A stretch of DNA of 41,322 nucleotides, taken from the NCBI GenBank assembly GCA_003402705.1, contig QQNF01000031.1, positions 1 to 41,322 on the forward strand, read 5' to 3'. Shown here one piece after another: positions 1 through 7,366 of the stretch (position 1 is the stretch's first letter; every line of letters begins with the position of its first letter). Source of the DNA: Verrucomicrobiota bacterium (lineage in GTDB: Bacteria; Verrucomicrobiota; Verrucomicrobiia; Verrucomicrobiales; V1-33). The notes beneath the pieces are model-generated. The model had not been told where the DNA came from. It did not search any database and saw only the letters and a list, made by a program, of their open reading frames with translations. Both the position numbers and the translations under genes were made by a program.

Positions 1-70
1 CTCACCCTCCCCTTATCCTCCCCCCGACTCTCCCGCCTGAACCCCATACTTCCTCTCCCATCCCCCTCCC

Positions 71-1012
71 ATGGCCGCCACCCCCTCCATCGACCTCCGC
101 ACCGAAATCCTCCGCCTCAAAAAGGAACGGAACGCCGTCATCCTCGCCCACAACTACCAGTCCCGCGAAATCCAGGAAGTCGCTGACTTCGTCGGCGATT
201 CCCTTGGCCTCTCCTACCACGCCAAAGAAACCAACGCCGACGTCATCGCCTTCTGCGGGGTCCACTTCATGGCCGAAACCGCCAAAATCGTAAACCCGGA
301 ACGCATCGTCGTCCTCCCCGACAAAGACGCCGGCTGCTCCCTCGAACAAAGCTGCCCCGCCCCAGCCCTCGAAGAATACCTCCGCCGCCACGCCGACAAA
401 AACTACTACGTCATCGCCTACATCAACTGCAGCGGCGCAGTCAAAGCCCTCTGCGACTGCATCTGCACCTCCGGCAATGCCGTCAAAATCGTCCAGTCCG
501 TCCCCCCCGACCGCAACATCCTCTTCGTCCCCGACGCCAACCTCGGCTCATGGGTCATCGAACAAACCGGCCGCCCCATGGACCTCTGGCAGGGCGCCTG
601 CTACGTCCACGTCGAGTTCACCCGCGACAGCATCCTCCGCATCAAAGACGAATACCCGGACACCCCAGTCGTCGCTCACCCGGAATGCTCCTTCGCCGTC
701 CGGCTCCTCGCCGACGAGGTCTGCAGCACGGAAAAAATGGTCCACTTCTGCCGCGCCCATCCCTCCCCGCGCTTCATCATCGCCACCGAAAGCGGCATGC
801 TCCACCGCCTCCGCCGCGAATGCCCGGAAAAGGAATTCATCGCCGGCCCCACCCACCACTGCGCCTGCGCCGACTGCCGCTATATGAAAATGAATTCCAT
901 GGAGAAACTCATGCGCTGCCTCCGCGACCTCTCCCCGCGCGTCGAAATGCCGGAACACCTCCGCGCCCGCGCCGAGATCCCGCTCCTCCGCATGCTCGAA
1001 CTCTCCCGTTAG
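71..1012 (+). CDS. nadA: Quinolinate synthase NadA
   Basis: A 313-aa protein that condenses iminoaspartate with dihydroxyacetone phosphate to quinolinate in cytosolic de novo NAD synthesis, using a [4Fe-4S] cluster. Family signatures in order: LAHNYQ (25-30), DAGCSLEQSC (86-95), PDANLGSW (154-161), WQGACYVH (173-180), HPECSF (203-208), TESGMLHRLR (239-248) and CRYMKMNSMEKL (269-280). The likely cluster ligands are Cys89, Cys177 and a cysteine in the 264-269 group, which is unusually rich (Cys264, 266, 269). Length is normal for the short NadA type. The ATG is the first in frame, with no obvious Shine-Dalgarno. The metalloprotease gene follows after 21 bases, so the two are probably co-transcribed. 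nadB and nadC are not in the window. Identification is secure. Confidence 0.96.
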   Translation: MAATPSIDLRTEILRLKKERNAVILAHNYQSREIQEVADFVGDSLGLSYHAKETNADVIAFCGVHFMAETAKIVNPERIVVLPDKDAGCSLEQSCPAPALEEYLRRHADKNYYVIAYINCSGAVKALCDCICTSGNAVKIVQSVPPDRNILFVPDANLGSWVIEQTGRPMDLWQGACYVHVEFTRDSILRIKDEYPDTPVVAHPECSFAVRLLADEVCSTEKMVHFCRAHPSPRFIIATESGMLHRLRRECPEKEFIAGPTHHCACADCRYMKMNSMEKLMRCLRDLSPRVEMPEHLRARAEIPLLRMLELSR

Positions 1013-1033
1013 GCCCCCTCCCCCCAATACCCC

Positions 1034-1789
1034 ATGCTGCCGTCATCCACTGCCCCGGAGCCCCCACGCTCCGCCCTCTCCATCGGACGCTGGTTCGGCA
1101 TCGATGTCTACCTCGAGGCCGCCATCCTCCTCCCGGTCGCCATCATCATCTTCCCCATCATGCAGCAGATCCCCGGCAGCCTCGGCCTCGGGATCGGACT
1201 AGCCGTCTTCATCATGCTCTTCGGCAGTGTCCTCCTCCACGAATTCGGCCACGCCCTCATGGCCCGCCGCTTCGGCGTCGGCACTCGCAGAATCTCCCTC
1301 GGCATGCTCGGCGGCGTCGCCCTCCTCGAAGGCCCCGCCCCCTCCGTCAAAGGCGACATCCTCATCACCATCGCCGGCCCGCTCGTCAATGTCCTCATCT
1401 GGTTCGCCGCCGATACCGCCCTCGGCTTCCTCCACCACGCCGCCCTCTCCAGCGACGGCCTCTCCGAATCCCTCGTCTTCCCCGCCCTCGCCCTCGACTT
1501 CCTCCGCGACATCAACCTCGGTCTCCTCTGGTTCAATCTCATCCCAGCCTTCCCCATGGACGGCGGCCGTCTCCTCTTCGGCCTCCTCCGCCTCAAACTC
1601 AATCCTCTCAAGGCCCTCACCATCACCCTCACCGTCGCCCAGATCGCCGCGGCCGGCATGATGGCATGGGCCGTCTGGCGCTTCACCCACGGCGGTGGCA
1701 GCATCATCATGGGCTTCATCGCCTATCAGATCTTCTCCTCCGCACGCGCCAACCTGACAAATATCCGCGCCGCCACCGCCCAGCGCTGA
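1034..1789 (+). CDS. Site-2 protease family (M50) membrane metalloprotease
   Basis: A 251-aa multi-pass membrane protein. It has the zinc motif HEFGH (69-73) at the end of a hydrophobic segment and the second M50 signature NLIPAFPMDGGR (168-179), whose Asp176 is the expected third zinc ligand. This is the layout of intramembrane site-2 proteases of the SpoIVFB/Rip1-like group, which cut transmembrane substrates such as anti-sigma factors. No PDZ or C-terminal CBS domain is present, so it is a minimal version. The substrate cannot be told from the sequence. The gene follows nadA closely on the same strand, but a functional link to NAD synthesis is not implied. Confidence 0.9.
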   Translation: MLPSSTAPEPPRSALSIGRWFGIDVYLEAAILLPVAIIIFPIMQQIPGSLGLGIGLAVFIMLFGSVLLHEFGHALMARRFGVGTRRISLGMLGGVALLEGPAPSVKGDILITIAGPLVNVLIWFAADTALGFLHHAALSSDGLSESLVFPALALDFLRDINLGLLWFNLIPAFPMDGGRLLFGLLRLKLNPLKALTITLTVAQIAAAGMMAWAVWRFTHGGGSIIMGFIAYQIFSSARANLTNIRAATAQR

Positions 1790-1836
1790 CTGGGCAGTGT
1801 TTGCGAAATCCCAGCAATCAGCGCATGCCGCCGTAG

Positions 1837-1890
1837 CAAGGCCGTCCCGGCCTTGTCGCTGCCTCAGCGAAGCACCATCCACCGTGCTTC
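1837..1890. repeat. Paired GC-rich hairpins between convergent genes
   Basis: Two inverted repeats lie between the + strand protease gene and the - strand sulfatase gene: CAAGGCC (1837-1843) with GGCCTTG (1849-1855), and GAAGCAC (1869-1875) with GTGCTTC (1884-1890). Neither has a strong T-run. They could terminate both converging genes, or belong to the dispersed hairpin repeats seen elsewhere; the core AAGGCC-GTCCCGGC recurs at about 7302-7319. Confidence 0.5.
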
Positions 1891-1952
1891 CATAGTCCCT
1901 TCCCACGGCTGGCACCCTCCTGCTACCGGCCCCCTGCTCTTTCTAATTCAGA

Positions 1953-3422
1953 CTAGTCATCCATCCCCGGCACCGCCTGCGCCGGATCCACCGGCTTCCC
2001 CTCCCACTCCCACAACCCCACGCCGCCCGGCCGACGCAGAATCCGGTGCGCACTCCCCGGCACACACGGCACATCCACCTTCGGCAACCACTCCGCCAAC
2101 GCACGCTTCCGCCCCGCATACTCCGCCCGTCCCGCCAGATTCTCCCACTCGTTAGGATCTTTCTCGAGGTCGTACAGCTCTTCGCTCCCGTCCGCATAAC
2201 GGATGTACCGCCACCGCCGGTCTCGCACGCTGTGATTCCCCTGATTGTGCGTCGTCAACGCCGGCCTTTCCCTGGCCACACCCGGATTCTCCAGCTGCGC
2301 CCGCAGGCTCATCCCGTCCAATCCCTCCACCGCCCCGATCCCGCACAAATCCGTCAGGGTCGGAAACAGATCCAGCAGCTCCACCGCCTCCCGACACCGC
2401 CCCCCGCTCACCACCCCCGGCCCAGCCACCAGCAGCGGCACCCGCGTCGATCGCTCCCATAGCGAATTCTTCCCCGTAATCCCCTTCTCCCCAAGATGCC
2501 ACCCATGGTCGCTCCAGAACACCACCACCGTGTTCCCCGCCCGACCCGTCGCCTCCAGCGCCGCCAGCACCCTCCCAACCATCGCATCCATCGCACTAAC
2601 CGACGCCAGATACGCCCGCACCAGCGGCCGCCACTCCCCATGCCGCCGCAATGACACCAGTCGCGGCTCCGGCAGCTTCCAATGCAGCAGCCAAGAAAAC
2701 GCCGGCGTGTCCATCCGGTCATCCTCCCTAACCTCCGGTATCACCAACCCTTGGTCAGGATAAAGATCAAACCACCGCTGCGGCGCATAACACGGCACAT
2801 GCGGCAACCGAAACCCGCACGCCACAAAAAACGGCCGCCCAGCATCCGCCGTCCGCAACGCCTCGCACGCCGCCGCCGCGATCTTCCCATCCGCATTCTC
2901 ATCGTCACTCGCCGGATACACTCCCCAATCCATCGCCGCCAATTTCGACGGATACCCCGATAACCGCCGCCCAGGCCTCGGCATCCCCGGCGCAGGCCCC
3001 GTCCGCTCAAACTCCGCCGCCATCTCCTCCGCACCCAGCGCCCCGTCATGCCACACTTTCCCGCAACTGTACGTCGCATACCCAGCCCTCCGAAACGCCT
3101 GCGGCAAACTCACCCGATCCCTCCACTCCGCCACTTTCCTCACCCCCGGTGCCAACCCATGAATCCCCGTCCGCGACGGCCTCAACCCCAGCAGCACACT
3201 CGTCCGCGACGGATTGCACAACGGAGCCTGACAATGCGCATTCGTAAACACCACCCCGCGCGCGCCCAATCCATCCAGATGAGGTGTCTTCACCTGCCGA
3301 TGCCCACCCAGCACCCCCACCCAGTCATTCAAATCATCCGCCACAAGAAACAACACGTTCGGTGGCATCCCCGCCACCCGCACCATCCCCACCATCAGCA
3401 TCAGAAAAATCCATCGCTTCAT
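1953..3422 (-). CDS. Secreted sulfatase, iduronate-2-sulfatase-like
   Basis: A 489-aa arylsulfatase-superfamily enzyme that would hydrolyse sulfate esters, likely on sulfated polysaccharides. The formylglycine signature CNPSR (69-73) carries the Cys that becomes the catalytic aldehyde. Metal ligands are expected at Asp29-Asp30 (VADDLNDW) and Asp305-His306 (WSDHGWHLGEKG). The start at 3422 was chosen over the in-frame extension to 3500 because it has a purine-rich site (GAGGGAGGGG) directly upstream and begins a signal peptide (MKRWIFLMLMVGMVRVAG) with cleavage near residue 18. The export and sequence style fit the iduronate-2-sulfatase-like family abundant in Planctomycetes and Verrucomicrobia. 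The exact substrate is unknown. No adjacent maturase or glycoside hydrolase is present. Confidence 0.93.
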   Translation of the reverse strand: MKRWIFLMLMVGMVRVAGMPPNVLFLVADDLNDWVGVLGGHRQVKTPHLDGLGARGVVFTNAHCQAPLCNPSRTSVLLGLRPSRTGIHGLAPGVRKVAEWRDRVSLPQAFRRAGYATYSCGKVWHDGALGAEEMAAEFERTGPAPGMPRPGRRLSGYPSKLAAMDWGVYPASDDENADGKIAAAACEALRTADAGRPFFVACGFRLPHVPCYAPQRWFDLYPDQGLVIPEVREDDRMDTPAFSWLLHWKLPEPRLVSLRRHGEWRPLVRAYLASVSAMDAMVGRVLAALEATGRAGNTVVVFWSDHGWHLGEKGITGKNSLWERSTRVPLLVAGPGVVSGGRCREAVELLDLFPTLTDLCGIGAVEGLDGMSLRAQLENPGVARERPALTTHNQGNHSVRDRRWRYIRYADGSEELYDLEKDPNEWENLAGRAEYAGRKRALAEWLPKVDVPCVPGSAHRILRRPGGVGLWEWEGKPVDPAQAVPGMDD

Positions 3423-3519
3423 CCCCTCCCTCTCCACCAGCCCACCACCCTCGCCACCACTTTCCCCCACGCACCAACGGACATTGCACCTCCCTCCCAT
3501 TTGTTATACTCTCCCCACC

Positions 3520-3802
3520 ATGACCTCTCGCCGCTCCCTCCTCTCTCTCCTCGCCCTCCTCCCGATCTCCACTTCCGCCGCGCCTCCCTAATCTCCCCCA
3601 ACTCCCCCAACCCCACGCCCCCGCACCCAAAACCGCCGTCATCGTCGTCGGGGTCGCCGCAGGCTTCCACGTCACCATGATCACCGACCTCTCCCGCGGC
3701 GTCGCCCCTGCCTCCACCACCCAGGCCCTCGCAGACCTCAAAGCCAAAGGCGTCCGCGTCGTCCCCAAACTCTCCGACGCACTCCCCGCCGCCCCACGCT
3801 GA
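3520..3802 (+). pseudogene. Decayed secreted nicotinamidase/isochorismatase-family gene
   Basis: An ATG at 3520 opens a good export signal (MTSRRSLLSLLALL, ending ...STSAAPP) that hits TAA at 3589-3591. In a different frame, about 3629-3802 encodes a C-terminal piece reading KTAVIVVGVAAGFHVTMI, then TDLSRGVAPASTTQALADLK and AKGVRVV, ending at TGA 3800. This matches the end of the nicotinamidase/isochorismatase fold (GVA...DACRGV...AL.....GV.VV). The usual TDxCVxxTAxDA stretch with the catalytic Cys is missing between GVA and AGF. The N-terminal catalytic half is also gone, and the two parts are out of frame. It is therefore a remnant with internal deletions. The exact family member is uncertain. 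Confidence 0.68.
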
Positions 3803-3823
3803 CCCGACTCACGCCGCCCCGCC

Positions 3824-4627
3824 TCACGGCACCACCGCCGCCGCTGGCTTCATCAGCGCATCATAAATCAGCTTCACCCGATCCGGCCCAATGCTCACTT
3901 CCCCGCGGAACGGATAATCCATCGCCACAATCAGAAAAATCAGCATCCCCACCCCAAACGACAGCAATCCCCCAATCACCAGATGCACGTCAAACCGCAT
4001 CCGGAAAAACAAAATCAGGATCGAGTTCACCAACGCGCCAATTCCCACCACCCACCACATCACCACAGGAATCCCGGCATTCGTGTTCTGGACCCGCTTG
4101 CTCCGGTGCTCCACCATCCGCCCGTACGCCGCCATCGTCTCCGCATGCAGGATCTCCTCACTCGCATCCGCAGGCTTGAACCGGCTCAGCGTCTTCTGGA
4201 AATCCGTCGCCAGCTTCACCCCAGTCGGATCCATCAAACCCTTCCGCTGCGCCGGCCACTCCCCATCCACAATGTTCGCCGTGTACACCCGCAACTTGTC
4301 ATGCAGCGCCGTCCGCGCCGGCTCAGGATAATTGTCGCAATCCCGCCACAACGCCGCCAGCCCCGCAGACTCACTCGCCACAATCCCCTCCAGATCCGAC
4401 GCGTTCTGATACGTCGACACCGCCAGCAACCCCAGCAGCAACCCGTAAAATACCCCGAACGCCCCCAGCGCATACCCCGCCAGATCATTGATTCCCTCCT
4501 GGCTCTTCAACCATACCCGCAGAATCGGACTGATGAACAGGATCCCCGTCCAAGTCACCCCCACGAACAGGAAGGCAAGCAAAATGGCAAGCGTCAGCGT
4601 CGGTATGTCGTAAACCCAGTAAAACAT
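3824..4627 (-). CDS. DUF4239-type (bestrophin-like) membrane protein, full-length copy
   Basis: A 267-aa membrane protein starting MFYWVYDIPT. Two N-terminal hydrophobic segments (about 10-30 and 48-65) are followed by a soluble stretch of about 110 residues, then two C-terminal segments and a conserved tail, DYPFRGEVSIGPD. This resembles the DUF4239 family, whose function is not established. The ATG at 4627 was chosen over the ORF extension to 4777 because it aligns exactly with the start of the paralogue at 26026. No Shine-Dalgarno is visible. The gene is monocistronic, pointing away from the secreted-protein gene at 4876 across a 248-base gap. A shortened in-frame copy lies at 26026-26469. 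Confidence 0.78.
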   Translation of the reverse strand: MFYWVYDIPTLTLAILLAFLFVGVTWTGILFISPILRVWLKSQEGINDLAGYALGAFGVFYGLLLGLLAVSTYQNASDLEGIVASESAGLAALWRDCDNYPEPARTALHDKLRVYTANIVDGEWPAQRKGLMDPTGVKLATDFQKTLSRFKPADASEEILHAETMAAYGRMVEHRSKRVQNTNAGIPVVMWWVVGIGALVNSILILFFRMRFDVHLVIGGLLSFGVGMLIFLIVAMDYPFRGEVSIGPDRVKLIYDALMKPAAAVVP

Positions 4628-4806
4628 GGCAGTCGGTTTCTGTCGAATAGTTCCCTCCAGATTGAGGCACCTCTCGCCATCCCGCAAGCACCCATTCGTC
4701 AGGCCAGCCACTCCCTCGCCCCTCCGTCCCCCCTGCCTCCATGCCTCCCCCAGCCCCGCCTTATCACCGGAAAGCACAGGAAAGCATCAGATTAATGGAA
4801 CTTGAA

Positions 4807-4835
4807 TTGACGAATTGTGCCGAATTTGATGCAAT
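4807..4835 (+). promoter_or_regulatory. Possible sigma-70-like promoter for the gene at 4876
   Basis: TTGACG (4807-4812), a 17-base spacer, and TGCAAT (4830-4835, four of six matches to TATAAT). It lies in an AT-richer stretch between divergent genes and would give a leader of about 35 bases. It is inferred from consensus only. The rest of 4628-4806 shows no other clear signal. Confidence 0.35.
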
Positions 4836-4875
4836 CCAGTCGGTTCCGCACAATCCTCCCCTCCCCTGTCTGACC

Positions 4876-7242
4876 ATGAAACGGCTCATCCCCGCCCTGC
4901 TCTTCGCGCTCTCGCCTCTCGCCCTCCACGCCACCGAAATCCTCTCGGACAACTTCAACGCCCCGGATACCACCAACTTCGACGGCTCCGACCAATCCCT
5001 CCGCCGCTCCGGCCTCCTCGGCCCCTCCGTCCAACTCCGCTCCTCCCTCATCCAACACGCCATCTCCGGCAACCAACTCCGACTCCTCCGCGCCGCCTCC
5101 GAAGGCCGCATCCGCTTCCACGACGCCGCCAACCTCGCCAACTGGTGGGACTTCGCCTCCGGCGAAGCCGGCGAAACCATCCTCGCAGAAGGCGGCTTCA
5201 AACTCGAATTCGACTGGACCCCCATCAACGCCACCGACGCCAACTGGATCGAGGTCTCCGTCGGCATCGGCAATCAGTCCGTCGCAGAACCCGCCACCCG
5301 CGTCAATCACGCCCAGACCGACCTCGGCATCCTCCTCCGCAACAGCGGCGGCTCCCAGATCTTCGACAACGGCTCCGCCGTCATCGGCGGCACCGTTCCA
5401 GTCACCGCCGCCAAACGCCGCGTCTCTATCTCCTACGCCTTCAACTCCTTCGCCAACGCCACCACCGTCACCGCCAACGCCTTCATCGACGGTGCCGCCG
5501 TCATCACCAACCGCAACTTCACATGGGACAACAATAACAACCAGCTCTTCATCGAGTTCGGCACCAACGTCCCCACCACCAACAGCCTCAATACCCTCAT
5601 CGACAACTTCACCATCAAAGGCCTCCGCCCACGCTTCAGCCCAGCCATCAGCTCCACCCGCTTCTTCTCCTCCGTCGGCACCTCCGGCCTCGTCGCCACC
5701 CTCTCCGGCTCCACCGACGGCACCCCCGAAAATGGCACCTTCACTCTCGTCTCCGGCACCGGCGACACCGACAACGCTCTCTTCAAAATCAACGGCACCC
5801 GCCTCGAACCCTCCGGAGCCCTCGACTTCCTCAACGTCCCGGACAATTCCACCTACTCCATCAGAATCCGCGGCACCAGCAGCACTTCCGGCACTTTCTC
5901 GGAACGTTCCTACTCCCTCACTCTAATCAGCGACACCGACAGCGACAACCTCGGCGACACATGGGAATCCGCCAAAGCCGGCAACCTCACCGACCTCACC
6001 GCTCTCTCCAACGGCCCAGGCCCAGGCCCAGGCTCAGGCAACTTCGACGCCGACTCGCTCTCCGACGCCCAGGAATACGCCCTCGGTACTTCCCGCTTCC
6101 CTAACCTCAACCCCAAAGCCACTGACTCTGACAGCGATGGCCTCGAAGACGGCTCGGAAATCACCCCCACCGCCCCGCGCCTCGAAACCAATCCCACCCT
6201 CGCCGACTCCGACGGCGACGGCCTCAACGACAAGGCCGAAACCAATACCGGAACGTTCGTCAGCGCCTCCGACGCCGGCTCCAACCCGCTCCGCTACGAC
6301 TCCGACGGCGATCAGTACCCAGACGGCTTCGAAGCCCGCAACGGCGGCAACCCGCTCAACCCCAGCGTCCTCCCCACCGCCCTCCCGCCCGGCTTCGCCC
6401 TCGGCATCGTCACCGATGACGCCAGCACCGGCATCAGCCCCGACTTCACCTACACCCACAAAATCAGCGGCGGCAGCGCCGCCAGCATCAACGGGGTCAA
6501 CCTCGATGTCCTCGACACGGTCTCCACTCCACCCAACTTCTCATGGGATGGCTTCACCGGCGGCAAAAACATCATCGGGCCAGCCATCAACAACGGCGAA
6601 TGGATCTCCTCAGTCACCGAACCCGGTGCCCAGCAGCTCTTCGGCACCTTCACCTTCTCCGGCGCAGGATCCACCCCAGGCAACCGCCAGCGCTTCACTC
6701 TCTCAGGCCTCGAACCAGGCCTCTCCTACGAATTCAGACTCTACGTCCGCAAGTGGGCCAATAGCACCGTCCGCCCCGCCGCTCTCACCTTCACCAACGG
6801 CACCGAATCCCGCGACTTCTTCCTCCTCGAAGACCGCCCCAACATCGTCCTCAACGACGTCACCAAAAGCGAAGCCGCCTACTTCCTCAGCTGCACCTAC
6901 ACCGCTCAGGCCACGGACTTCATCATGGATGTCCTCGTCCCACCCGTTTCCACAGCCAACGGCAGCTTCCACATGTACGGTCTCACCAACCGCGCCGCCG
7001 GTCCTGCCCAAGACCTCGAAATCGCCAGTATCTCCCGCGCCACCGACGGTTCCAAGGTCTCGCTCACCATCAAGTCCCGTCCTTCCCGCATCTACGCTGT
7101 CGATTTCTCCACCAACCTCTCCTCGTGGATCGAATTGTCCGACGCCGTCCCCTCCGCCGGTAACCTCACCATCTATGAAGACTCCGTCGCCTCCAACCGT
7201 ACCAATGCCTTCTACCGCGTCCGCGATGTAACCCCGCGCTGA
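4876..7242 (+). CDS. Large secreted protein with thrombospondin type-3 repeats
   Basis: A 788-aa exported protein. The start at 4876 gives a signal peptide (MKRLIPALLFALSPLALHA) that the longer ORF from 4741 would bury. Residues about 20-250 look like a beta-sandwich (lectin/LamG-like) module. About 255-350 resembles a cadherin-like module. About 353-485 holds calcium-binding type-3 repeats (DTDSDNLGD, DSDSDGLED, DSDGDGLND, DSDGDQYPDG), with a GPGPGPGSG linker inside. The C-terminal part has another beta-sandwich and ends in a FYRV-type module common in verrucomicrobial secreted proteins. No catalytic motif was recognised. A surface adhesion or carbohydrate-binding role is an inference. The next large secreted gene follows 124 bases downstream. 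Confidence 0.82.
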   Translation: MKRLIPALLFALSPLALHATEILSDNFNAPDTTNFDGSDQSLRRSGLLGPSVQLRSSLIQHAISGNQLRLLRAASEGRIRFHDAANLANWWDFASGEAGETILAEGGFKLEFDWTPINATDANWIEVSVGIGNQSVAEPATRVNHAQTDLGILLRNSGGSQIFDNGSAVIGGTVPVTAAKRRVSISYAFNSFANATTVTANAFIDGAAVITNRNFTWDNNNNQLFIEFGTNVPTTNSLNTLIDNFTIKGLRPRFSPAISSTRFFSSVGTSGLVATLSGSTDGTPENGTFTLVSGTGDTDNALFKINGTRLEPSGALDFLNVPDNSTYSIRIRGTSSTSGTFSERSYSLTLISDTDSDNLGDTWESAKAGNLTDLTALSNGPGPGPGSGNFDADSLSDAQEYALGTSRFPNLNPKATDSDSDGLEDGSEITPTAPRLETNPTLADSDGDGLNDKAETNTGTFVSASDAGSNPLRYDSDGDQYPDGFEARNGGNPLNPSVLPTALPPGFALGIVTDDASTGISPDFTYTHKISGGSAASINGVNLDVLDTVSTPPNFSWDGFTGGKNIIGPAINNGEWISSVTEPGAQQLFGTFTFSGAGSTPGNRQRFTLSGLEPGLSYEFRLYVRKWANSTVRPAALTFTNGTESRDFFLLEDRPNIVLNDVTKSEAAYFLSCTYTAQATDFIMDVLVPPVSTANGSFHMYGLTNRAAGPAQDLEIASISRATDGSKVSLTIKSRPSRIYAVDFSTNLSSWIELSDAVPSAGNLTIYEDSVASNRTNAFYRVRDVTPR

Positions 7243-7277
7243 AACAAAATTCTCTCCCTCCCGGATTGACCTCCAGT

Positions 7278-7329
7278 CCGCCGGAATGCGGCACCTGCCT
7301 TCACAAGGCCGGTCCCGGCGTTCCGGCGG
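7278..7329 (+). terminator. Three-stem hairpin structure between two secreted-protein genes
   Basis: A perfect 9-bp outer stem, CCGCCGGAA (7278-7286) with TTCCGGCGG (7321-7329), encloses two smaller hairpins, CCTT-cac-AAGG and GCCGG-tc-CCGGC. It is followed by a pyrimidine-rich TTCTTCTTTC. It sits 36 bases after the stop at 7242 and 37 bases before the ATG at 7367. It could end the first transcript, act in the leader of the second, or be a mobile hairpin repeat. Confidence 0.5.
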
Positions 7330-7366
7330 ATTCTTCTTTCCCACCGTCCCCGCACCGCCCACCCTC

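Noticed and set aside
550..1836. Long + strand reading frame of 428 codons overlapping nadA and the protease gene
   Set aside because: Its translation is Arg/Pro/His-rich low-complexity sequence with no motif, as expected from an out-of-frame reading of GC-rich genes. Both overlapping genes are clearly real.
6018..6042. GGCCCA tandem repeat as a possible satellite
   Set aside because: It is only four units inside a coding linker (GPGPGPGSG) of a secreted protein.
6137..7231. 364-codon + strand frame inside the thrombospondin-repeat gene
   Set aside because: Ser/Pro/Thr low-complexity product in a shifted frame of a real gene.
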